Origin: Branchiostoma floridae
Lineage: Eukaryota > Chordata > Leptocardii > Amphioxiformes > Branchiostomatidae
Reading direction: 5' to 3'
NCBI RefSeq assembly: GCF_000003815.2
Contig: NC_049992.1
Location: 946,908 to 1,007,194, forward strand
Length of the DNA stretch: 60,287 nucleotides
Translations under genes and position numbers: made by a program
Notes under the pieces: generated by a model
The model's input: only the letters and a program-made list of their open reading frames with translations
Database searches by the model: none
What the model was told of the DNA's origin: nothing
Shown: one piece after another, positions 25,501-38,537 of the stretch
How positions within the stretch are numbered: position 1 is the stretch's first letter
How the letters are laid out: each line of letters begins with the position of its first letter

Positions 25501-28500
25501 ATATGAGATATAAGCAAGCGTGACATGAAAAATGGTCTATTTACCTCTTCCAGGTACACCGTCACAGCACGCTCAAGTGACATCCTTTTCTTGTTCATGC
25601 TTTCTTCAAGATCTTTCCGGTCGGCGAAGTTGCAATAGCGGATTTCCGATACTGTAACCGATGTGCTGTCATCAATGCCTGTAGTATTCAGCATCAGCTC
25701 GTGTTGACTGCCCTCGCTGCTCTTTGTTGTAGTTTGTATGTAGTACCTTCTGCCCGTTTTCTTTTCTGTCTTCAAATGTCTACAGAAAAAAGGAGGATTC
25801 TCTTTTACCAAATTCATAGCACAGAACTATTGATATCTTAGATTATCTGTGCTGTAATTGTATCGCTGACAATGTTTCGTTTAAAGTTCAACTGTTACGC
25901 TGTTACAACTTACGTTTTACCAAGGCAGCCATAGTCCACCTCTCCTGCAGGGAATAGCGAGTCAAAGGGGATGTTCAGTACGTCTGTTACACGTCTCAAC
26001 ACAAATGAGAAGGGTTTTGGGTAGTCCTTGATAGACTCTAACCAATCCTTCAGCTCCGTTGTTAGGGCTGTCGTGTACATCTCTGTGATGGCCGCCGCAA
26101 TCTGCTGGTCTCCACCTTGCACCACAAGCATCTCGTTGCTGTAGTCTTGTGATGATCTGCAATGTATAGGAACATATCATTAAAGACAAGTGACAGGATT
26201 CAAACACTATCTGTTTTCAAGAATTAAAGAATAAATGTCCTTAACCCTGTTTGAAGGTCGAACTGAAGGGGGGCGAGCATCGAGTCATTATGTAGCCGTC
26301 TGACTGCATTGTCACGACCAGAAGGCGAAAGGGTCACTTCTAAGAAAGTTCATGAGAATCTATAAGGCTCATTTTAAACCTAGCGTTTTCGCCCCCCCCT
26401 TTAGCGTTTTCGCCCCCCCCCCCAAGAGCAGCTGGTTACTACATATTACAGGTGCGCTACCTGGTACTATACTGCACCTGGGGAGTAACGTGTATGGTGT
26501 GTTACCTGGTACCTTATGGCACCTTATTACCGTACCGTAAGATGCCTGTCATACCTCGAAAGTCGATACTATATTGTTCGGTACAAACATGACATTGAAA
26601 TGAAAAAGACAATTTTTGCAGCTGAGGTGGCATAAAAACAGTGCTACTGCGAACGTATAAATCAACACCGTCTATGGTACGGAATACGTCAGCTATATGT
26701 TTTCAATTTGTTACAGTGTTTTCTTTCTTGTGCTGGAAACATTTCCAAAGCACTAACAAAAACACACGTGAATAATAGTTTCTCATTATAAACACTATCT
26801 ACGCGCAAGTTGATATAGCTGTTGCTAAATGCTACACAAACACTGGTAAAGTACCAGTCTTAAGAAACACGGGTAAAACACCAGTTCCTAAATACTAGAA
26901 AAAACAGTCATGTTGGAGGTGAAGATATCCCTTGGCCAGGTGCATATACCAAAATGTGCGTTATTCTAATTAATACCTAATATTTGCATAATTAATAAAG
27001 ACTTTACATAGTTCTTTTGTGGTCACTTCCTGGTAGAGACTTCATATTGGAGATATATAGGTTGTTTGAGGACAGGTGAATACAATGAAATACATCTTAT
27101 GTCAAGACTCAGGTATATGCAATAATGGGAATACAAGGGACCCAACCCTCCTTGTCTGAAACAAGTTCAACTATCTTATTACCATGTAATTACGTTAATA
27201 TTGATACTATGAATGGATTTATGTATCAAACTCGTGTACTTATATCATTATGAAACTGCATTTTGTGATTTATACCAATCAACTTCTAAAATGTCATGTA
27301 AACCCGTTTTTTGGGGGGGGGGGGGCGAAATCGCTAAAGGGGGGCGAGGTAGGGGGGCGAGATCACTAGCCGGGGAGGGCGAGATCGCTAGCGATTTCGC
27401 CCCGGGGGGGCGAGATCGCTAGTGATTTCGCCCCCGGGGGGGGGGCGAGATCACGGGGGGGGCGAGATCGCTGTCACACCGGGCTTTTATGGTCGATCCT
27501 GGACAGGAGGATCTTTTGAGGCCCACCTCTTCTTGAACGACTTATTATATGACCACCAAATTTTCAGAGAACGATGTAGACATGATATCTCAAGATTTTT
27601 ACGCACTTGACGGTATTACAAGATACTATGACGTATCAATGATGTCATCATTTGTATTAGCTGGAACCACGAAAAAGGGTATTCCAAGAAAACTTCAAGG
27701 TATGCTACAAAAAAATAACAGCGAGTGAAGATAATGTTTGTTATGACTTGTGTTTCCAAGAGCAACATCAATGACATCAGAATGACGTCATAAAATGACG
27801 TGATGCATATCTAAGATTTCTTCTCAGTAGAAGAGGTCAAATCAGCTCTGACAGTGAGAGATTTTGTAACACGGGCTAGGGTTTCGCCAATTCCCGCCCA
27901 TATTTGTCTCCCAGATGAATAAACCTACATTCGCTCCTCTTGGTTTCTGTTGGCCTGAGACTCTGAACCAGAAGCTGCTTGCCCCGTGGATTGTTTTGAC
28001 TCTTTCTTCGTCTCGTGCTCATGCCACCAGCTGCTGGACTTGGTTTGTGACGCTTGAGCCGAGAATGTGCTCATGGTCATCTTCCAGTCAGCTTCAGCTC
28101 TCGTGGCGAATTCAGACATCGTCAGGTCCTTAGTAGCTTGCTTGGTTTTGATGATCTTCAGCTGACCTCCAAATTTGGCTGACTTGATGTAATGTGTTCC
28201 CCAACGAAGGTAGAAGTTTTCTAAAGTTAAGCGATAAATTATCATTATCCATCTGGTCAACAAAGAACATACAAATTGCTGAAATGTTTATTCTAATGTT
28301 GTTTTCCATGGCTTTTTGAGAAAGAAAATTAGTTCTTATACAAGAATTCGGACTCACCAAATTTTCCAAACAAGGGCACTTACACTCAACAATTTGACCG
28401 TTACATATCTGAAAAATGACCAGAAAACCGGCCCAAACTTTGATTATCTCTAGTCTTGTGTAGGAGAAAAACGCATGAGTTATCATTAACGTCGGCACAT

Positions 28501-31500
28501 ATGTAATATATATGTGTCTTAAATGATTGGGTTTATTCTATTTATTGGTCTCTTCAACTTTGTAAAATACGTCTTTGCGGTTTTAACACCATTCATTTCA
28601 GGAGCTAAGTTGAACACAGATGATCATTGGTAAAAAAACAACTGGCATGCAATTCGTATAGATAAAACAATACACATGTCTTCTTACGGAAGATAATTTC
28701 TGCTCCAGGAGAGAAGTAGGATTCCGGTAGTGAGATGAAATCTCGCAGGAAACCCACATTCAGCCGGTCTGGTGTCACGTCGTCCATGAAGATCTCATAC
28801 CTATATATATATATTCAAAGTTTTTGTTATTTCACACAAAAGGGATATTGTAAGCATTATCATAATCTACAATACTAAACGTCTTAAGCCTTATATAACC
28901 AAAGCAATCATCGACGATATAATGACATCTAATATAATAATAATGATAAATCCATGCACGTCGGCTAATGGCAGTGTAAAGTGGTAAAACTGTAGGTGTT
29001 GTAGTTTCTAGACGTATACCTAACATTTCTTCATATATTACAGGTGGGGTGACATTTTTACAATAAGAAGCTAAAACTAAAAAAACGATTCAAATAAACA
29101 TATCCTTCCACGTGGTACATATCATAATTGCAAATTCAGGTTTTAACTAAATCTAGAAGTTCGCATCATGTCAATGTCATCATTCAGTGATATTTTCAAA
29201 ACTGCCTCGAACTCTCGACGTTGCGTGGCGGCTGAGATATAAGAATGATAATGTCTGTTAGAACTTGTGTTGCCAATAGCAACATCAATGACGTCAAAAC
29301 GACGTCATAAAATGACGTCATGCATATCTAAAATACCAGTTGGGCTTCGCCATTTTATATTAACGCCTTGAATTTTCCAAAATACATTTTTTTTCAGAGA
29401 ATACTCGCTAAAGACAATGGAAATAGACTAAAAACGTCCATTGAAACATTTTTTTTTATGAAACAATACCAGGTAGTTACAGATTTTCAGGGATAATAAG
29501 GTAGTTATTCTTGATCTGGTCATATGGATTTGGGCTGATGACGACGTCATCAAATTAGTACAATCTATTCGAATTGAATTTTAAAAGATATTCTAGATAA
29601 CCTAACAAGCGAAATAAGCGATTTTTGTCAAAAATGCATTTCAACAAACGGTTGCCATGGCATCGAGAAAAAAAAGGCAAATATTCCAAGCTTTGTTAAA
29701 TTGCTGGCAACTAAATTCTAGGAAAACCCACCACATTTTATGGCTCTAGCGTAAGCTATTCTGGCGTTAGGCGACATGAAAGTTGGCGCAGGCCTCAAAA
29801 TCCCGCGACCACCCCCTCCCCCTTTCTGAATAGGGTTAACGAATTTCAGAGATAAAGAACAAATATGTGTTTTGTTTTTTGTTATAAACCACTGTTGAGA
29901 TATATTGGCGCTCGCCGCGCTCGCCGTTCGCTCTCTAGATGCTCTCTCTGTGCTCATCACCGTCCTCTGCGCTACCACAGTGACTGTTTTGACCCGGTTC
30001 AAAACAGTCGCAAAGGTGATGGCGACCTTGGCGACATTGTTGCCCCAACCGCGCGCTACTCGCGTTTCCATGGTGACCTTGGCGATCCAACCGCGATCTT
30101 ACCGCGCTTTTACCAATTGGAGGTCGCAGAGAGAGCGATGTGAAAGCGCCGTCCTAGTGTAAAGGGGAATCCCGATGTAAACGGGAGCTACCAAGAATGT
30201 TACTAAAATTGCGCTGATATTGAGAATCATGAACAACATAGATCTTTATTACCTGAATATGTCCATCTCCAACATAGCCATGAATGTTTGTGTTTGTTGC
30301 TCGCTCAGCTGGGCACGAGCACTGGAGCCGGCAGTGAATCCTGATGATTGGCTGGATGTGCCACTCTGGCTGGATTTGCCCCCTCCTGCCGAGAACACTA
30401 ACCCAAAAGCCCCGCCCCTTGCTCCGTGTCCAGACGCCTTGTTGATTTCCTCCTGGAACATCGCCTTAGCAGACGTAACGGCTGATTTTTCCGCCAGGTA
30501 CTGTCGGTACTCTTCTGTTGAGCTGAAGGTGTAGGACTCCACTTTGGTGTCATAGATGCCTTGAACGGTCATGGAGTCGGGAACCTCGTTCTCGCCATAT
30601 CTGCTCAAGTACAAAAGAAGTAGAGCTAGGGATTTTGCATGTCGATTGCTAATAGAACGTTGTTGTGGAGTGAGTCGAAATTATTGGATTCCAGACAACG
30701 GTTACGATGGACAATTCATGGTGATCTTAAACACTTATTTACACTGAATACTCTTTTTCTTCCAGAATAGTTTGCACCAACCAATCACTGGTTATGGTTA
30801 TGGAATTCATGTCGGCGTAACAGTTCAGGTATTTTACCCAGAACCTACAGGTATTGAGTTCTAGTCTCCAAGCTGGCTACCGACGTTGTACAATAGCATA
30901 GACACTTAATCCGAGTTTGTTTACTTTACTCAGGGAAACTGATTGGATGGCACTTTGGCGGTGTCTCTGACCTAAATTTGGCTTGTGTTTTCCTTGACTT
31001 GATATTGGAAATGATATGCAAAACATGCAAGTATGACTAAAAGAATCGGTATATTTTTACATTAAGCCCCGGTCACAAAGCGCGTACGATTTCTTGCGAT
31101 GGCATATTCCGCACAATAGTAAAGCAAAATCAGCCATCGCAACGCATCTGATGATGTTCAAAATTTTTCCAACGTCGCACGATTTTTTACGTGTGTCTCT
31201 GCTGAATAGCGGCGCTTCTTTAACCAACAAAATGTGGGCATAGCTGTTGAATACCTTCCTATAATATCTTTAACTGTAAAAATAAATTAAAAGAGACCAT
31301 AACAACATGAGTATTACAAGCAAAAGTTCAACTCAAACACGAGTACTGGTATGGTTATCTCGGCAGGCTTGCCGGCTCTACGAGTCAGGCTTTTTCGAAT
31401 ATCGTATCACGATACGCTATCAAGAAAAATGCCATCATACAAAAATCATATCGTAAGCATTATATCATATATATTTCCGACTCATAGACATTTCTTTATG

Positions 31501-34500
31501 TTCGAGTTGTTCCCATGGTTATTACGATTATGGTAAACTGACCCGAGACTGACGAGTGATGAGATTTGATCTAATTATGAACTCACGTGCATGTAGCGAT
31601 CAATTGTCAACTGTCTGCATCGCCTGTGCGTGATAGGCAGGCTCTTCTACGGACGAGCTGTTCTCTGGTTGCTACTGTGAACAGTTGCGACTGATATAGT
31701 TTCCCTTTTCGTCAACATCGACAATATCAGGGAAAACTGAAACTATCACAACATGCTAAAAATTTATGAATCTTTAACCTCATAAGTAGAAAAACATGGC
31801 CTTAATAAAGTCTGGTATGGGGGCAATAAAAATCGTACGAGGATGGAGAAACTTTTAACATTGTTAAAAAGCCATTTCAGCTCTAGCTTTTGCCATAGGA
31901 CGCTCCCCGATTCACTATGATTTACTGCGATTGACGCAGGTACGCTCTTATGACTTCATCGTACGATGCGCTTCGCGCTTTGTGACCACGGCTTTATATA
32001 TTTAAACTATTAATTGCTTCCGATTCTCCCCCTACTTACGACACACTGCGCTCATAATGTGCATCGCAAGGAATCGCAAAGAATCGTACGCTCTTTGTGA
32101 CCGGGGCTTTAACTTACAATTTAACAGAAAAGAGTCCAGGAGACAATTACCAGGAAGGATATAAAAATACAACTAGACTCAGAAGTCCTCACACCTTCAT
32201 GGAAAAGATGGCCTCAATATTCAAATAATCTAAATACAGTGATGTCTGTTTGAACCTTTGTTTATTCATCATCAACTACCTACACGTGTCCAGGTATAAA
32301 GTTCCAATAATTTTTCATTAATCATTTTGCCATTATTGTATTAATCAGGCAAATAAGCTCATTTGCATGTTAAGTATCTGTTTGTGTTCCTCCTGTCATG
32401 AATTTCATGTGTTACATTTATCGAAGTACAGTTGTGAAAAACAATGGAAATATACAATTTCCTTTTTATGTATCCTAAAAAGGTCATCAGAATATGCATA
32501 TCAGTGTGTAAATCTTTGCCTAAACTACATACGTGCCTAAAATAATGGAATTTTGTCGTTCCTTTCTTCAGTTGTTGTCTTTGAAACATTTTGACAAAAA
32601 TGCCAAAGTAGTGACAGAATTAAACGTTAAGGGGCTCAAACATACTTACCTTGTCTTGACGACGAAGGCCATTTGCCCGAAATTTTCAAGACAAATTTTC
32701 AATTTTGGGACAAGAGATACATTTTAAAAACTGCTATGATAGAATATTCTTAGTAAAATTGCATATCTCATCTTATTTGGCACAATTTTTACTTCATTTT
32801 GTTTATTTTTGTCCTAAAATCATGAAAATACGAATTTTTTTTATTTCTTGAGGTATTCTGTTAAATTATTTGTGTAAACATGCAAGTGCTATTAGTGCCG
32901 CCCAAACATGTCACTTCTTTCCGAGCACAAGAAATATCTAACATTCAACTATCATGACCATAGCTAGTTTTGAAAACGAAATATCAAAACCAGAAGTTTT
33001 AATGCAGTACCAAGGAAAGTCGCTAGAAAGCTAAAAATCTAATAATTTCTAGTTTTTATCATACCGTAGTGACACCCCAAGCATGAAAGCAATCCATTTA
33101 GCCGTTCTTGCGATATTCTATTGACCATCAGATAGGCAGACAAATGGCAGTAAAATTATAACATCCATAAGTAATTTATGGAGATAATTAGTGGACGTTT
33201 CTTACGTTTGCAGGTTACTACACGATCTCTGGATGATGCTTTTCTTCCTGGACTCTGCCGAGTAGACGCCTCTCCCGTCAAACCCGACACCAAGGTAGGT
33301 CGCACCGTCGATAAGGTTCTAGATATGAGACAGAATTAGGATTTAGAAGAAGATCGCTTTGGGCTCAGTCCCAATAGGTCCTGGATTGAAAACCTGTCAT
33401 GTCACCGATCTTGTGCCCTTGGGAAAGGCACTTGACACGACAAAAAAAGTATCTAGCTTCGGCTTGGGTCGACCTCTGAGAGGACGTTAAATTGTCAAAG
33501 TGTCTTTTTTGTCCTGGCCGGCCATTGGTCCTCCGGTATGAAGTGATGCGGAAATTGTCGTCTGGAGCCTAAAGTCACATATGCGCTGCAATGACCTCCC
33601 TCTAGCGGGCGTCTATTTCCGGGCAAGGCAGAAAACGTATTGAGGGCTTGGTGGATGGGTCCCTTCAGGGTCCAGACGTGACCGGAGGACCGCCGTCGGA
33701 CAGAGAGAGAGAATCCCTGCGCCGAATCATTATATACTGGGAGATCAAAAGGTCAACGTGGGAACTAATAACCGAACAAAATAGATAGAGTAGGCTTCCT
33801 TCCAGGTGTGAGTTAGACGTCACTTGTAATCAATATATAGGTAAACATGTTTGTATCACCCACATATCCTAAACAATGGACTTCAATGAATAAGTTATTG
33901 TATACTTACAGAGCAACCTGTCCGAGGGATCTTGGCCTGAAAGCAGGGGTCCCCATTCTTATAGCCGGTCCCGAAGCAGCCGTTCATCAGAACTGGTCCT
34001 AGTCCGGCTGGGTAGGTGTAGGCTGCTGTCTGTCCAATGGAGCTGCCCCTGTCCTCACTAGTTTGAATATACAAAATCAATCGTAATTAATTAGCAGCTA
34101 TAAAGTACTGTTACTTGTTGGGAGTTGTTGGTAGTTGTTCTTGTTGCAAAAGTTGCAAATACTACGTATGGCTTACTGATCAAAATGATATGTTCAAACT
34201 GATATACGACGTAAATTCCTTCTGGAAAAAAATCTTGTGGTAAAAAGCAGTTTGTAATTTAAAAGAAGAATTTGCAAGACATGATTTATCAATGGCAATA
34301 CCTAATAAACTGCGAGCACCAACCTGTCATCCTTGTACCTGTACTTATGCCGAATCTCCCAGCCTGGCGGTGCATACATGTTACCCATCGTGTAGTGAAT
34401 ACACCAACCTGTCATCCTTGTACTTGTACTTATGGCGGATCTCCCAGCCTGGTGGTGCATACATGTTACCCATCGTGTAGTGAATACACCAACCTGTCAT

Positions 34501-37500
34501 CCTTGTACTTGTACTTATGGCGGATCTCCCAGCCTGGCGGTGCATACATGTTACCCATCGTGTAGTGAATACACCAACCTGTCATCCTTGTACTTATGGC
34601 GGATCTCCCAGCCTGGCGGTGCATACATGTTACCCATCGTGTAGTGAATACACCAACCTGTCATCCTTGTACTTGTACTTATGGCGGATCTCCCAGCCTG
34701 GTGGTGCATTTATGTTACCCATCGTGCAGTGAATACACCAACCTGTCATCCTCGTACTTGTACTTATGGCGGATCTCCCAGCCTGGTGGTGCATTTATGT
34801 TACCCATCGTGCAGTGAATACACCGACCTGTCATCCTTGTACTTGTACTTATGGCGGATCTCCCAGCCTGGCGGTGCATACATGTTACCCATAGTGGCTC
34901 CTGGCTTGGGAACAAGCTGGATGTCGGCCTGATGATTAAAACAAAACATATTAAACATATTAAAATTATTGACTTCACTATCACTTCTAGCCTTTATAAT
35001 TTAACAAGCATGGTATTATCGTGGCAAGGACTAAAAGAGACATATTACGTGCTTCCAACTGGCTATATTGTAAGAGCTCTAAAGTAGTATCTTGCTGACT
35101 TTTTACATAGCTTTCTTCATACCTCCTCCACATGACGGTTAAGACCCGCTGACAGTCCACTTGTGTCCTTTAACAGGTCCTTGTACTCATCGTCAAACTT
35201 GTCCATCTGTTTCCCCAGGTAGTCCTGCAGACCGTTCACCACCTTCTCCTGGTGGTTTTCCACTACACCTTCCGCGATCCTGTCACCAAGCTTGCTAACG
35301 ACTTTCCCTCCTATTTCTCCCACTGCCTTAGCAAGAAAAGCAGGAACAGCCCTTTTGGTCCTTTTAGAGCCGTTGGACGAATTTTTTGTCACTTCATGTT
35401 GCGATCCTGCATGTTAAGATTTTATTTAATGATAAGACTGAGTGTATTGAAAGAACATCGATTCGTCTAAACATTTTGCTGCTGGTAACATATACAAAAG
35501 ATTTCGTAGAGAATTTTTAAAGAAAAATATTCAGATTTCTTACACATTTGCATAATCTATACATGGTAATGATCATGTTTACGTTATTTAGTTAGTATAA
35601 TTACCGTATGTTAAGGCCACGGCAAATACTTATTTTATGTTTATGGATGGCATCCTCTGGATGACATGGACTGCCAAAATACTGATGACATATGATGACA
35701 TGAATACTGATAAAACGACAAGACATGGTATCACAGTCAACAAATTATTCATTCCTGTATTCAAGGAGTATACTACTGTGGTATTACTTATCAAGTTAGC
35801 AACTTCACCCATGGTCACCTTTATAACTATCAAACCACACTCATGTCTACCTCCCTAGTGCCCCTTCTACAAAATACAATCAATAGGCTACAACACAACG
35901 TATTTGCCCAGTTTGCATTTTGGTACTTTCTCGTCATGTTGACCATCCCTGAACAAGAAAGAATTCTGATATCAGGTAAAACACCAATGATCATGCTGAT
36001 GTCCTCCATAAAAAATACATGTTTTGGCCAATTGATACACCTGCCCTTAATTACATATAAAACATATTGAAGTCTTGTTTGGGAAAAATCTGAAATTATG
36101 TAAATGTTTAATAAACTATGCAAATCTGTCTATGATTCTATCAATGTTCATTTCTTTCTTAATCATGGTTTACGCATCTATTTAATACATCGATCACAAA
36201 TTAGGTTTAATTTGCATAATTAATATCATCATTATTTTCTCTGCCTCAGTTACATATGTCAACTGAGAGTCCAGGATGATCAGGAAAAACAATGAGTGTA
36301 TAAACAATTCATCATTTATTTATTTATTTATTTCATCTTGAAAACAGATGGGTAGCCCCTACAACAGTGCATAGTTGATTTCCAAGGGGGCCCATTAAAC
36401 ATACATGTAAAATAATAAATACAGGACAAAAAACGTGGTTACAATCAGTCAAACTTTGAACATCCAGGGACAACATACAGTACAGAAAACATAAAGCCGG
36501 TGCGTCAAAACATAATCAGTGTCCATACTCATGTCGAAAACGTTCCAAGGTCAATTGATTATGCCAACTATCTTTATTCATATGATTTTTAACTGATTTC
36601 AGTTTCCATTTGTGTCCAGCTAGCTGTTATCTATAGTGTGTAGGAAACTGATCTTCCTCTCAGACCATTTATGCAACATCCCAGGAGATAAACAGAAACC
36701 ACGCTGTCGTGATGCTGAGCTAAGCTAAAGTTGCCCATACATCACTGTGTGATGTGTCAGGCCCGGCACCCATCTCCGTTTCATAGCCAGGTGTGGGATC
36801 GGGTGTGCCAAAGCGCCACGGCCGTAGCTGACTACTGATCGACATCTAGACTATACAATTCTATACAAATTTCAGCCGAATTAATAGATAAATGAATAAT
36901 ACCAAGGGGTTTAACATATTATTAAATAGAATGAAACCTCTGCTGCAGTACCGCAGCCAACGACCAGAGGGCTATAAACGCTTTAGAACGGTCGGGGTTA
37001 TAACACCTACCTACGTACCAAGTTACATCAACAAGTTTTACCAGGCCCAAGTTTACACAACATAAGCATCGATCTAACACCTGCAAACCACAAGAATCAA
37101 CATCACAGAATGTCCAAGTCAAACAAAATGTGATGTTGCAAGAATTTAAAAAAACTTAACTCCCAGAAAAAAAATGGTTTGTGCTCACAGTGCCATTTAT
37201 GTCATTACCCACTACAATCTCATGTGTTAATGAAGATTTCCACTGTAAAAGCGCGTGCAGTTATATCTGAGCTAAAACACTCGAAGAATAATAGAAACAG
37301 AAATGTAGGACTCGTGCGGGCGGCTATACTGCCACTACTACTCAGGTCTAAGAGGAATTTCTTAAATGTCTTTTGTTACTCATCTACGTACACTTCCCTT
37401 AAAGCCATACTGTCCTCCAGAGGAGAGTGTTATTTTCTAAAAGACCACATCTTTATGTACACAAAATCAATTAAATGTGTCAAAATCAATCACAGATGAG

Positions 37501-38500
37501 CAAATAAATGCACCGTTTATAATCCAGTAACTGAGTATTGCCCCTTCATGCAGACCCATCTGGTGTGATGCATGATGGGAATAATGCCTTAACTATTGGT
37601 TCCTATGGGATAATTGCTAAAATTCCAGGTCAACTTACAATAACAATAATAAAATAAATAGAAGATTTAGGTTGCTAAGGATGGGAAATGATGAACAACT
37701 ATTCACACACATGCTGCAACCATTGTTCTTAAGATTGGACCTCGATTTCCTAACAGCTGAGCTATCCATTTTAACTTAAGGCCCTTTTTCAAGTATGGGT
37801 TTCAATAGGATGATTGGCAAAGATCAAAGCCCATTTTTGACCAAAACCAAGTGGGAAATAAAGTTACCAAGGCTACAAGTTGTCAAACAAGTATCCAGAA
37901 ACACATTGCAAAAGTAATTTTCAAGCCCAACCAAATATTTCTTAACAGCTGCCAATTTGAAGTTTGTCCAGTGGTTGTTCACATTATAATGCGTTACACC
38001 TGGCTGTAATTTAATTGGAGGGAACACTCTCCTCTGGCCCATTTTTGACCAAAACCAAGTGGGAAATAAAGTTACCAAGGCTACAAGTTGTCAAACAAGT
38101 ATCCAGAAACACATTGCAAAAGTAATTTTCAAGCCCAACCAAATATTTCTTAACAGCTGCCAATTTGAAGTTTGTCCAGTGGTTGTTCACATTATAATGC
38201 GTTACACCTGGCTGTAATTTAATTGGAGGGAACACTCTCCTCTGATTGGAGGGAACACTCTCCTCTGGAGTACAGTATGGCTTTAAGGTTTTCACTTTTA
38301 GTCACTCAGTAGATAGCGGATGTATCTGAAGGAAACGGAAATTTTCTTCTTACCCGGTGGTTTAGATCCCTCCCTTGTGAGAGTCTTTTCATTGCCAATG
38401 TCCGCAATTTTTGTCACTCCTCCGTCCTCTTTCGTAGAAAGCACCAGGGCATCGTCAACGGTCTCTCCGCCTGTGGGATAGTATGATGCAAGATAAACTT

Positions 38501-38537
<37 letters not shown>

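Larger units (their letters stand above)
25545..34928 (-). other. MACPF domain (exons 6-13)
   Basis: Residues about 252-782. The family signature is in exon 11 (28220-27929): residues about 530-545 read YLRWGTHYIKSAKFGGQL, the W-G-T-H-Y motif and following small-residue strand of the membrane attack complex/perforin fold. Exon 7 carries paired cysteines. Exon 9 (30600-30253) holds a segment with Gly/Ser/Ala alternation (GGAFGLVFSAGGGKSSQSG), and exon 11 ends in a second polar/small stretch with a WWHEH motif; these are where the two membrane-inserting hairpins lie in the family. Exon 12 reads VVQGGDQQIAAAI then WLESIKDYPKPF, typical of the C-terminal part of the fold. No EGF directly follows the domain, unlike in perforin. 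Confidence 0.85.

Noticed and set aside
34316-34827. CRISPR-like array
   Set aside because: Units are contiguous 85-bp repeats without spacers, in a eukaryotic intron, and derive from an exon.
34272-34932. Series of overlapping plus-strand frames reading MADLPAW...HVTHRVV
   Set aside because: Antisense reading of the 85-bp minisatellite derived from MACPF exon 6; no start context, splice support or domain.
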